A stretch of 64,000 nucleotides of DNA from DATFVA01 sp963743325 (GTDB taxonomy: Bacteria > Bacteroidota > Ignavibacteria > Ignavibacteriales > Ignavibacteriaceae): contig CAVUOZ010000004.1 of NCBI GenBank assembly GCA_963743325.1, positions 372,001 through 436,000 of the forward strand. The letters run 5' to 3'. The notes below the pieces were generated by a model, which was not told the origin of the DNA, did no database searches, and was given only the letters and a program-made list of their open reading frames with translations. The position numbers were made by a program, and so were the translations under genes. Positions 7,645-15,804 of the stretch are shown piece after piece; position 1 is the stretch's first letter, and each line of letters starts with the position of its first letter.

Positions 7645-9093
7645 TTACCCCACGCTGCCTTCCAGACTTATACTAAGCAGCTTGGTTGCTTCTACTGCAA
7701 ATTCCATCGGTAATTCTTTAAATACTTCCTTGCAATAACCGTTTACTATTAATCCAATCGCATCTTCTGTAGAAATTCCTCTCTGGTTCAGGTAGAAGAT
7801 TTGATCCTCTCCTATTTTTGAAGTAGTGGCCTCGTGTTCTATCTGTGCAGAAGGATTATTTATTTCAAGGTACGGAAAAGTATGAGCGCCGCATTTATCT
7901 CCGATTAAAAGAGAATCGCATTGCGAAAAATTACGGGCATTCTCGGCTTTTCTATTAATTTTAACAAGACCCCTGTAGCTGTTATTGCCTCTGCCGGCTG
8001 AAATACCTTTTGAGATTATTGTACTTTTAGTATTCTTTCCGAGATGAATCATCTTGGTTCCGGTATCTGCCTGCTGGTAATTATTTGTCACTGCAACAGA
8101 ATAAAATTCGCCTATAGAATTGTCTCCCTGGAGAATACAGCCGGGATATTTCCACGTAATTGCCGATCCTGTTTCTACCTGTGTCCAGGAAATCTTAGAA
8201 TTTACCCCACGGCAGGCTCCGCGTTTTGTTACAAAATTATAAATGCCGCCTTTACCGTTTTTATCACCGGCATACCAGTTCTGAACAGTTGAGTATTTAA
8301 TTTGTGCATTATCCAGCACTACAAGTTCAACAACCGCTGCATGAAGCTGGTTTTCATCTCTCATCGGGGCAGTACAGCCTTCAAGGTAACTTACATAAGA
8401 ACCGTCATCGGCAATAATTAATGTTCTCTCAAATTGTCCCGTTTTAGCCGCATTAATTCTAAAGTAAGTTGAAAGCTCCATTGGGCAGCGGACTCCCTTA
8501 GGAACATAAACGAAGGTCCCGTCACTAAATACGGCCGAGTTAAGCGTCGCATAAAAATTATCAGTGTAAGGAACAACACTTCCCATATATTTTTTTACAA
8601 GTTCGGGATGATTCTGAATTGCTTCGGAAATGGAGCAGAACACAATTCCGAGTTCGCCTAAAGTATCTTTAAATGTAGTTGCAACTGATACACTGTCAAA
8701 AACTGCATCAACAGCAACACCGCTTAATCTTTTCTGCTCTTCCAGTGAAATGCCAAGTTTTTCAAAAGTTCTAAGAAGTTCAGGATCTACTTCTTCAAGA
8801 TTATTTAACTGAGGTTTCTTTTTAGGAGCTGAGTAATATGTTATATCCTGGTAATCCACGGGGTTATATTTTATATTTGCCCAGTGCGGTTCTTTCATAG
8901 TTAACCACTGTTTGTATGCTTTAAGTCTCCATTCAAGCATCCACTCAGGTTCTTTTTTGATTGCCGAAAGCTGCTTAATGGTATTCTCATTTAAACCTGC
9001 AGGAAGACTATCGGCTTCAATTTCGGTTACGAAACCGTACTTATATTCTTTATTCGCTAACTCTTCTATGGTTCCTATTTCAGTGCTGCTCAT
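7645..9093 (-). CDS. sufB: SufB, Fe-S cluster scaffold subunit
   Basis: A 482-residue SufB. The ATG at 9093 was chosen over an in-frame TTG at 9132 because TTTAGGAGTT lies just before it and the family begins MSSTEIGTIEELANKEY. Diagnostic segments are YTDNFYATLNSAVFSDGTFVYVPKG, VRCPMELSTYFRIN, YLEGCTAP and LIGDKCGAHTFPYLEIN, the last carrying the cysteine on which clusters assemble in E. coli SufB; it ends SISLEGSVG. It is the first gene of the suf run. A Bacteroidetes-type promoter and a 14-bp palindrome lie 29-98 bases upstream, so regulation of the whole operon probably acts here. Confidence 0.97.
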   Translation of the reverse strand: MSSTEIGTIEELANKEYKYGFVTEIEADSLPAGLNENTIKQLSAIKKEPEWMLEWRLKAYKQWLTMKEPHWANIKYNPVDYQDITYYSAPKKKPQLNNLEEVDPELLRTFEKLGISLEEQKRLSGVAVDAVFDSVSVATTFKDTLGELGIVFCSISEAIQNHPELVKKYMGSVVPYTDNFYATLNSAVFSDGTFVYVPKGVRCPMELSTYFRINAAKTGQFERTLIIADDGSYVSYLEGCTAPMRDENQLHAAVVELVVLDNAQIKYSTVQNWYAGDKNGKGGIYNFVTKRGACRGVNSKISWTQVETGSAITWKYPGCILQGDNSIGEFYSVAVTNNYQQADTGTKMIHLGKNTKSTIISKGISAGRGNNSYRGLVKINRKAENARNFSQCDSLLIGDKCGAHTFPYLEINNPSAQIEHEATTSKIGEDQIFYLNQRGISTEDAIGLIVNGYCKEVFKELPMEFAVEATKLLSISLEGSVG

Positions 9094-9121
9094 TTGAACT
9101 CCTAAATTTGAAAATCCTGAT

Positions 9122-9135
9122 GATTTGGCCAAATC
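9122..9135. promoter_or_regulatory. perfect 14-bp palindrome in sufB leader, candidate operator
   Basis: GATTTGGCCAAATC is a perfect palindrome 29 bases upstream of the sufB start and downstream of the inferred transcription start. Its place between promoter and ribosome site suits a repressor or mRNA-level control. The Rrf2 gene at the end of the operon is the obvious candidate regulator, but no binding evidence is visible. Confidence 0.4.
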
Positions 9136-9160
9136 TTCAGTACTTTTATGATTTCCTTTT

Positions 9161-9191
9161 CAAACCTAATGAATCTATACAATTTAGTCAA
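9161..9191 (-). promoter_or_regulatory. Bacteroidetes-type promoter of the suf operon
   Basis: On the minus strand TTGA (9191-9188), 19 bases, then TAGGTTTG (9168-9161) matches the TTTG-N19-TAnnTTTG consensus known for Bacteroidota primary promoters. The implied start near 9153 gives a leader of about 60 bases before sufB. Confidence 0.55.
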
Positions 9192-9414
9192 GATTTAAAT
9201 TCCAGGAAAAAAGACTCTTTTTTTAAGTCACATGCTGTATCACTTCCTAAACGGATTTTATACAGAAAATGCTTCTTATTCGAAGAATTTTAGAGACTTA
9301 ATCGAAAATAAATAACCTGAAAATGCGCTAAATATCATTTCTGTTAATAAGCACAATTTAATCAGTAATTACAGCAGGGTAAAAAAGCCTTTTCACATAC
9401 GCTGCAATTAGGCT

Positions 9415-9436
9415 TATCTCTTGACTATCTCTCGTC
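9415..9436. repeat. two copies of 11-bp repeat (TATCTCTCGTC family)
   Basis: tatctcttgac followed directly by tatctctcgtc. The same 11-bp unit recurs at 46175-46239 and, inverted, at 58202-58230. This lies in the 617-base gap between the divergent sufB and GT2 genes, which otherwise holds only the two promoters and no gene that I can see. Confidence 0.6.
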
Positions 9437-9651
9437 TTTTTATTATCCCGTTCACTATATACTGGTACCTATCCTGCAAAGTAGATAAAAATAAATCTGC
9501 AAATTTGAACTTTGGTTTTTACTTAAATTCAACCGCAGATAAATAATCATAGGATATCATACGTGCGCTTACATTTACGCACACCAACACTTTGAATTTC
9601 TCAATCATCTTTTTCAAGGAAAAAGTGCAGGAATTGAAAAACCATCCTAAA

Positions 9652-9682
9652 TTGTTTTTATGTAATTATTGAATTAACTTTG
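9652..9682 (+). promoter_or_regulatory. Bacteroidetes-type promoter of the glycan locus
   Basis: TTG at 9652-9654, 20 bases, then TAACTTTG at 9675-9682. The implied start near 9689 gives a leader of about 22 bases before the TTG start of the glycosyltransferase at 9711, which lacks a purine-rich ribosome site. Confidence 0.5.
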
Positions 9683-9710
9683 GCTTAATTTTTACAATAA
9701 TCTGATAATT

Positions 9711-10814
9711 TTGGAAGAACAGAAAACAAATCAAAATACCCAGGCTGATAGTCAGCAGCCTGATAAAACCAGTGGAAATGATGACTCCGGGAGTAAAAAA
9801 AGTACAGGTTATAACCGTTACTACCGTGGAAGAAGAAAACATTACAATAAATTTTATCAGCAACGAGGGGAATCAAAAAAGAGTGATTTTAAGAAACTTT
9901 CTATAATTATCCCGCTGTTTAATGAGGAAGAGTCTCTTAATCCCCTCACAAATGAAATAAGAAAAGCATTAAAACCTGTCAATATCGGTTATGAAGTTAT
10001 TTTTGTTGATGACGGCAGTGATGATAATTCGCTCAAAATTATTAAGGAAATATGCAAAACGGATAAAAGGTTTAAGTTTATCAGCTTCAGGAAAAATTAC
10101 GGGAAATCAGCTGCGCTTCAAATGGGATTCAGAAATGTTTCCGGTGATGTGGTCGTTACAATGGATGCCGATCTTCAGGATGATCCGAATGAAATTTATA
10201 ATCTGATCAAGAAACTCGAAGAGGGCAGCGATCTTGTTTCCGGCTGGAAAAAAGTAAGGCACGATCCGTTTATTAAACGAACATCATCCAGGTTCTTTAA
10301 TTTTGTAACCCGCATTATGAGCGGAATAAAAATTCACGATTTTAATTGCGGACTTAAAGCATTCCGGAAAGAGGTAACCGATAATATTAAAGTTTATGGA
10401 GAACTCCACCGTTATGTGCCTGTTCTTGCTGACTGGCAGGGGTTTAAAATATCCGAGATTCCCGTAAAGCATCATCCCCGGAGGTATGGTAAAACGAAGT
10501 TCGGACTTTCACGTTTCGTTAAGGGATTTATAGATCTGATAACTGTAATGTTTGCCACACGTTATATTAAACGTCCTATGCATCTCTTTGGTTTTTTAGG
10601 CGCTTTATCCTTCCTTGTCGGTCTTGTAGTAAATGGTTACCTTACAATTTTATGGATAATAGGAGAACCTTTAAGCAACCGTCCAATGTTGTTTTTAGGT
10701 ATGTTACTGATAATAGTTGGTGTGCAGTTTTTCTCCGTAGGACTTTTAGGCGAAATGCTGGTTAATAACTTTATGAATGAAAGAGAATATATCATTAAAG
10801 ATAAAGAGCTTTAA
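9711..10814 (+). CDS. family 2 glycosyltransferase, DPM1/GtrB-like, with two C-terminal membrane helices
   Basis: A 367-residue protein. Residues 1-60 are a low-complexity, Q/N/S/K-rich tail with an RYYRGRRKHYNKFYQQRG basic-aromatic patch. Residues 61-290 form a GT2 domain (LSIIIPLFNEEESL, FVDDGSDD, and DxD-type VTMDADLQDDP at about 149-159). Two hydrophobic segments (GFLGALSFLVGLVVNGYL and FLGMLLIIVGVQFFSVGLL) close the protein. GtrB/DPM1 relatives transfer a sugar from a nucleotide sugar to polyprenyl phosphate on the cytoplasmic membrane face. The start is a TTG with a promoter but no clear ribosome site; the tail's unusual make-up leaves some doubt about the exact start. It is the first gene of the plus-strand glycan locus. 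Confidence 0.85.
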   Translation: MEEQKTNQNTQADSQQPDKTSGNDDSGSKKSTGYNRYYRGRRKHYNKFYQQRGESKKSDFKKLSIIIPLFNEEESLNPLTNEIRKALKPVNIGYEVIFVDDGSDDNSLKIIKEICKTDKRFKFISFRKNYGKSAALQMGFRNVSGDVVVTMDADLQDDPNEIYNLIKKLEEGSDLVSGWKKVRHDPFIKRTSSRFFNFVTRIMSGIKIHDFNCGLKAFRKEVTDNIKVYGELHRYVPVLADWQGFKISEIPVKHHPRRYGKTKFGLSRFVKGFIDLITVMFATRYIKRPMHLFGFLGALSFLVGLVVNGYLTILWIIGEPLSNRPMLFLGMLLIIVGVQFFSVGLLGEMLVNNFMNEREYIIKDKEL

Positions 10815-10868
10815 GTGTGAATTTATTATTGAGTCATTCTCTATTTTCTCTCCGGATAAATTAACCTC

Positions 10869-11678
10869 ATGTATTACGACCCTGTAAAAGATATTTTTGC
10901 CTCGGTAATCAGGAAATATCCAAAACTCAGAATTCTTTTTTATAATATTCTTGATATAATGTTTTTGCGATCCTGGTATGTTCGCAGAGAACTTCGTAAT
11001 CTCAGGAATATATTTTACGAAAGAGAGATAGAGATTTATGATGCCGGTACAGGATACGGGCAGTATTCGTATTTTATGGCAAAGAATCTCAGGCCGGATA
11101 AAATTTATGCTGTAGATGTAAAAGAAGAATGGATTAAGGACTGCAGAGAATTTTTTCAATCTGAAAAGATTAATAATGTATCTTTCCGGATCGAAGATCT
11201 TACAGATATAGAACATGAAAACAGGTTCGATATTATTGTTTGTATTGATGTAATGGAACATATTGAGGAAGATGTTAGAGTATTTCAGAATTTCTACAAG
11301 GCTCTGAAACGCGGCGGATACCTGGTAATAAATACTCCTTCAACTTTTGGCGGGAGCGATGTCCATGATGAATCGGATAAAAGTTTTGTAAGTGAACATG
11401 CCAGAGTCGGATACTCTCATGAAGATCTTGAAGAAAAACTTAAGCCTATTGGATTTTCAGTTTACCGTTCAAGATATACCTATGGGTTCTGGGGGGATAA
11501 AGCGTGGCGGCTTGGGATTAAGTTTCCTATTATGCTCGTGAATGTTTCTAAATTCTTTCTGATATTACTGCCGTTTTATTTCCTGATTACTTTACCATTT
11601 ACGTTAACGATGATGTATCTGGATTATTCAATAAAAAATAAAGTGGGTTCAGGGATCACTTTTATTGCAAAGAAATAA
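10869..11678 (+). CDS. class I SAM-dependent methyltransferase with C-terminal membrane segment
   Basis: A 269-residue protein. The Rossmann methyltransferase core has motif I IYDAGTGYGQYSYFM, motif II DKIYAVDVKEEW, the post-motif FDIIVCIDVMEHIEEDVRVF and GGYLVINTPS. A hydrophobic C-terminal stretch (KFFLILLPFYFLITLPFTLTM) should anchor it to the membrane. Between the GT2 and YfhO genes, it probably methylates a sugar or lipid intermediate of the surface glycan; the substrate cannot be read from the sequence. Confidence 0.8.
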   Translation: MYYDPVKDIFASVIRKYPKLRILFYNILDIMFLRSWYVRRELRNLRNIFYEREIEIYDAGTGYGQYSYFMAKNLRPDKIYAVDVKEEWIKDCREFFQSEKINNVSFRIEDLTDIEHENRFDIIVCIDVMEHIEEDVRVFQNFYKALKRGGYLVINTPSTFGGSDVHDESDKSFVSEHARVGYSHEDLEEKLKPIGFSVYRSRYTYGFWGDKAWRLGIKFPIMLVNVSKFFLILLPFYFLITLPFTLTMMYLDYSIKNKVGSGITFIAKK

Positions 11679-11711
11679 CAGAGTAGAAATTATAATTACC
11701 GGGAATTATTA

Positions 11712-14267
11712 ATGACTAAATCAAAAAAAACTATTCAGTCAAAAAAAGTAAAACCCGAAGGATTTTTTTCCAGGTTTAATATTGAAGAAATTCTTCCGCA
11801 AAAGTATCATGTTCCAGCTGCAATTCTTGTTATTATAATTTTGTTTCTTGCGTTTTTAAATCCTCTCTTTTTTGGCGAAAAAACTTTCCAGTCAGGGGAT
11901 ATTCTGTCAAGCCAGAGTATGAAATCTTATATAGATAATCACGGAGAGGGATTTACTTTATGGAATCCTTATATTTTCTGCGGAATGCCGGCCTACGCAA
12001 TCGGTACCTCTGCAAAGTGGTTCAACCTGATGTATGTTGGTATCACTGCCGTTAGGAACGTCTTTTCAACCCCGTTTTCCAATGACTATGTCAAGTGGGT
12101 ATTTTATTTAATAATTATGGGTATTACTTCCTACCTGTTAATGAAATTTCTCACAAAGAATTTTATGGTCAGCCTTTTTACGGCGGTTTCCACTTCGTTC
12201 AGCACCGGGCTGATTGTATTTCTGTTTATAGGTCACGTTACAAAGCTGACATCGCTGGCATTTTATCCCCTGCTATTTCTGCTGCTGCTAAGGTTAAAAG
12301 AGAGAATAAAAGTACTCGATTTTCTTCTTTTAATTATTACCATGCAGTTATTTATTCAGGGATTTCATGTTCAGATTATTTATTACACAGTACTTTCAGT
12401 AGGAATTTATTTTCTATATTATTTTATAAGGTCACTCGCTAAAAAAGACACACTATTAAAAAATAATGTCTTAAAGTCAGCAGGCGTTTTTGCGGCTGCT
12501 CTCATAATTGCTCTTCTGATTCAGTCCGATAGTTTCACTCAGATTTATGAATATTCTCCCTATTCGACCCGCGGGACTGAGAGTATTGTAGATAAAGCAA
12601 GCGGTAAACAGCAGGAAAGTACTTCAGAATATTATGATTACCATACAAACTGGTCTTTTTCTCCGGGAGAAGTACTTACATTTATTGTGCCTTCGTATTT
12701 TGGCTTTGGTAATTCCACGTACAAAGGTCCTCTTACAAATAACCAGCCCGTAGACGTGAATACATATTTTGGGCAGATGCCTTTTGTTGATGTTGCAATG
12801 TATATGGGTGTGCTGGTATTCTTCCTTGCGCTCTTTGCGATGTTCACGAGGTGGAAGGAGCCGTTCGTACAGTTTCTTACAATTCTATCTGTCATTGCCT
12901 TACTTGTGTCATTCGGAAAAACCTTCCCGGTAATATTTGATTTGTTTTTTAAGTATCTGCCGTTCTTTAATAAGTTCCGTGTACCCTCAATGATACTTGT
13001 TCTTGTGCAGCTGAGTTTTCCTGTGCTTGCAGGTTTCGGACTGATGAAAATAATTTCCCTCAGAAATGAAAAGGATGCAAAGCTTGAAAGCCTTATTAAA
13101 AATGCCGCCTTTGTATTTACCGGAATTTTTGTCCTTGGCATTCTGTTAAACGGTGCTCTAACTCAGTGGTTCGTCTCAAGAGTGAATGATTATGCCTCGA
13201 CTTTAACCGCAACCCGTCCCCAGATGGCCAAGCAGTTCCAGGCACTTGCTGATTATTCCGCAGAAATGTTTTTAAGTGATTTTCTGTTTGGATTAGCTTT
13301 TCTATCGATAGCTTTCTGGGCAGCAAATTTTTATATAAAGGGAAAACTCAGCAGAGATTCACTGGTACTGTTTATGATTGTCCTATCATTGGTAGACTTA
13401 TGGAGAATAGATGCCAGGGGGGCAAAGTATACTGATGCACCCGATTTGAAAAATATGTTTGAAAAACCTGATTATGTAAAAGTGATCCAGGAACAAAATG
13501 ATAAGGAGCCGTTTAGGGTTCTCAATATGAAGCAGGACGGAAGTCTCGGTTCTTTTAATCAGAATTCCAATTTCAATGCTTACTTTCTTCTTGAAGATTT
13601 TTACGGGTATTCAGGAATAAAACCGCGTGCCTACCAGGATATAATAGATGTGGTGGGTCCCGTTAACCGCACACTATGGAGAATGCTTAACGTGAAATAC
13701 ATTATTACAGAGAAGCCCGTGCAGTTTCCGGGTTTAGTGCCGATATACAATGGAGAAAAAAGCGTTGTCTACCTGAATCAATTTGAGCTGCCGAGATTAT
13801 ACCTTGTGGATACTGTTGAGTACAAAGCTGATATGGATATATTACAGCAGATCAAGGCTTCTACATTTGATCCCGGAAAAAAGGCTTTCATAGCAGAGAA
13901 AGATTTAAAAGTCAACCCTCCTGATTCAACGACCGGTGTCAGCCTGACAGAGTACAAAGATGAAATTGTTTCTGCCAAAGTAAAAGCTTCAGGGAATAAT
14001 TTCCTATTCTTTGGCGATACATACGTTCCAACCGGGTGGAAGGCATATGTAGATAATAAAGAGACAGTAATTTATAAGGCCAACCTTGGATATATGGGGA
14101 TTATAGTGCCGGCTGGTGAACATAACATACAGTTTAAATATGCGCCAGAGAGTTTTTACATATCAATGTATCTTGCACTTGTGCTGAGCTCAGTGGTTGT
14201 ATTGGGGTTGTTTATCGTGCTGATAAGATCAAAAAAAAGAAAAAGAAAGGATTCATCGGGAGATTGA
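11712..14267 (+). CDS. YfhO-family multi-pass membrane protein
   Basis: An 851-residue protein with about a dozen predicted membrane segments from residue 35 to 560, then a soluble extracytoplasmic domain of about 250 residues (NAYFLLEDFYGYSGIKPRAY, FFGDTYVPTGWKAYVDNKE), one final helix and a basic tail KKRKRKDSSGD. The layout and text match the YfhO family (large GT-C-like membrane proteins, about 800-900 residues). In Gram-positive bacteria relatives glycosylate lipoteichoic acids; in Bacteroidota-like organisms the substrate is undefined. A polyprenyl-phosphate sugar made by the upstream GT2 protein would be a natural donor, which is inference from gene order. Confidence 0.85.
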   Translation: MTKSKKTIQSKKVKPEGFFSRFNIEEILPQKYHVPAAILVIIILFLAFLNPLFFGEKTFQSGDILSSQSMKSYIDNHGEGFTLWNPYIFCGMPAYAIGTSAKWFNLMYVGITAVRNVFSTPFSNDYVKWVFYLIIMGITSYLLMKFLTKNFMVSLFTAVSTSFSTGLIVFLFIGHVTKLTSLAFYPLLFLLLLRLKERIKVLDFLLLIITMQLFIQGFHVQIIYYTVLSVGIYFLYYFIRSLAKKDTLLKNNVLKSAGVFAAALIIALLIQSDSFTQIYEYSPYSTRGTESIVDKASGKQQESTSEYYDYHTNWSFSPGEVLTFIVPSYFGFGNSTYKGPLTNNQPVDVNTYFGQMPFVDVAMYMGVLVFFLALFAMFTRWKEPFVQFLTILSVIALLVSFGKTFPVIFDLFFKYLPFFNKFRVPSMILVLVQLSFPVLAGFGLMKIISLRNEKDAKLESLIKNAAFVFTGIFVLGILLNGALTQWFVSRVNDYASTLTATRPQMAKQFQALADYSAEMFLSDFLFGLAFLSIAFWAANFYIKGKLSRDSLVLFMIVLSLVDLWRIDARGAKYTDAPDLKNMFEKPDYVKVIQEQNDKEPFRVLNMKQDGSLGSFNQNSNFNAYFLLEDFYGYSGIKPRAYQDIIDVVGPVNRTLWRMLNVKYIITEKPVQFPGLVPIYNGEKSVVYLNQFELPRLYLVDTVEYKADMDILQQIKASTFDPGKKAFIAEKDLKVNPPDSTTGVSLTEYKDEIVSAKVKASGNNFLFFGDTYVPTGWKAYVDNKETVIYKANLGYMGIIVPAGEHNIQFKYAPESFYISMYLALVLSSVVVLGLFIVLIRSKKRKRKDSSGD

Positions 14268-14298
14268 TTTCTCCAGGTGTTAAAATCAGATCTGGAAA

Positions 14299-15798
14299 AT
14301 GCTTGATAAATTAAAGACATTTCTACGTCATTCATTTGTATACAGTATTAGCAATGTAGCGGCCAAGGCTTCCGGAATAATACTCTTACCAATTTATACA
14401 GCATTTATGTCTCTTTCAGATTTTGGAATTCTGGCTATAATTGAGGTTACCATATCTATTGGAGTTCAGGTTCTGATTCTGGGTCAGTCTCAGGCTTTAG
14501 TAATGTTTAATGATTTTTCAGAATATTCAGGAAAAAAGAAAAGTATATTTTTTACGCTATTCATTTTGCTTTTGGGAGTTTGTTCAATTCTGGTTCTGAC
14601 TGCTTTATTTTCGGTTAATCTCACCTCTCATTTTGATTTTAAAATTCAATATTTGAAAAATCTAATCATTTTTTCCGCATTAGTTATCTCATTCAGGATT
14701 ATTAATAATTTGTTTCTCGATAAAATAAGAGCAGATCAGAAATCCATGTTTTACACCGGGATTAATATAATCAAACTTGTCATAACCGTGATTTTTATTA
14801 TTTATTTCGTTGCTTTAAAAAAATTGAGTGTTATGGGTGTGATATATTCATATCTCCTGGGGGATGGTTTAATATTACTGGCACTGCTGCCTAAAATGTT
14901 CAGCCAAATGGAAATCAACTTTGATCGGAAGATATTGGGTGTTTCCTTTAAGTTCGGGATTCCGTTAATTTTTACATCAGTCGCGTTTACGATTTTAAAT
15001 GTAAGTGATCGTTATATATTACAGTACCTTACTGATAGTAAACAGGTGGCTCTATACGATTTAGGTTACCGGGTTGCCGGCGTACTGAATATGTTTATAA
15101 TAATGCCATTTTCGTTAAGTCTCATGCCTATTGCATACAAAATTTACGGGGAACCGGGAGATAAAAGATATTACAGCAAATTATTAACTTATTTAACCTA
15201 TATCATGATTTGGGGCGGGTTAGGATTATCAATCTACAGTAAAGAAATTATAATATTATTTTCTCAGAATCCTGACTATTGGCCGTCATATGTAGTAGTC
15301 CCCATCGTAGTCTTTGCATATGTCTTTAGTGGAATGAGGATGTTGGTTGTATTAGGTCAATTCCTGACTAAAAATACCGGTAGCATTGCCACTACGACAA
15401 TTATAGCCGCATTGCTTAATATAATTCTTAATTTTATATTCATCCCGTTATATGGATTAATTGCCGCAGCGTATACGACTTTAATTGCATTCATTTTTTT
15501 ATTCTTAATATCCGAAAGAATATCTGATCGATATTACCATATCCCGTTTGAATATCAAAAAATTGTCAAAATAATTATTGTTGGATGTGTATTATATTTT
15601 CTTGCAGTTTTTATTCCCATAAAGATTCTGTTATTATCAATTTTTGTGAAACTGATACTGCTGCTTTCTTTTCCTTTAATACTTTATGTATTAAATTTTT
15701 ATGAAAAAGTGGAAGTGCAGAGTATTATTGGGTTCATCAGAAAGTGGAAGAATTTTAGAGAGTTGAAGAATTTTATTATGAAAGATGGGGGTTTGTAG
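14299..15798 (+). CDS. oligosaccharide flippase (Wzx/MVF superfamily)
   Basis: A 499-residue protein with 12-14 hydrophobic segments and no soluble domain. The start (FVYSISNVAAKASGIILLPIYTAFMSLSDFGILAIIE) is characteristic of polysaccharide-biosynthesis flippases that move lipid-linked glycans across the inner membrane. Its presence marks 9.7-19.9 kb as a surface-polysaccharide or O-unit locus. It lies 31 bases after the YfhO gene. Low sequence conservation in this family prevents a substrate call. Confidence 0.9.
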   Translation: MLDKLKTFLRHSFVYSISNVAAKASGIILLPIYTAFMSLSDFGILAIIEVTISIGVQVLILGQSQALVMFNDFSEYSGKKKSIFFTLFILLLGVCSILVLTALFSVNLTSHFDFKIQYLKNLIIFSALVISFRIINNLFLDKIRADQKSMFYTGINIIKLVITVIFIIYFVALKKLSVMGVIYSYLLGDGLILLALLPKMFSQMEINFDRKILGVSFKFGIPLIFTSVAFTILNVSDRYILQYLTDSKQVALYDLGYRVAGVLNMFIIMPFSLSLMPIAYKIYGEPGDKRYYSKLLTYLTYIMIWGGLGLSIYSKEIIILFSQNPDYWPSYVVVPIVVFAYVFSGMRMLVVLGQFLTKNTGSIATTTIIAALLNIILNFIFIPLYGLIAAAYTTLIAFIFLFLISERISDRYYHIPFEYQKIVKIIIVGCVLYFLAVFIPIKILLLSIFVKLILLLSFPLILYVLNFYEKVEVQSIIGFIRKWKNFRELKNFIMKDGGL

Positions 15799-15804
15799 AA
15801 CTGA

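Noticed and set aside
10746..11261. 171-codon minus-strand frame over the methyltransferase gene
   Set aside because: Overlaps the ends of two supported plus-strand genes and has no family resemblance or start signal.
12638..13141. 167-codon minus-strand frame inside the YfhO gene
   Set aside because: Fully within a clear membrane-protein gene on the other strand; composition is the antisense of hydrophobic codons.
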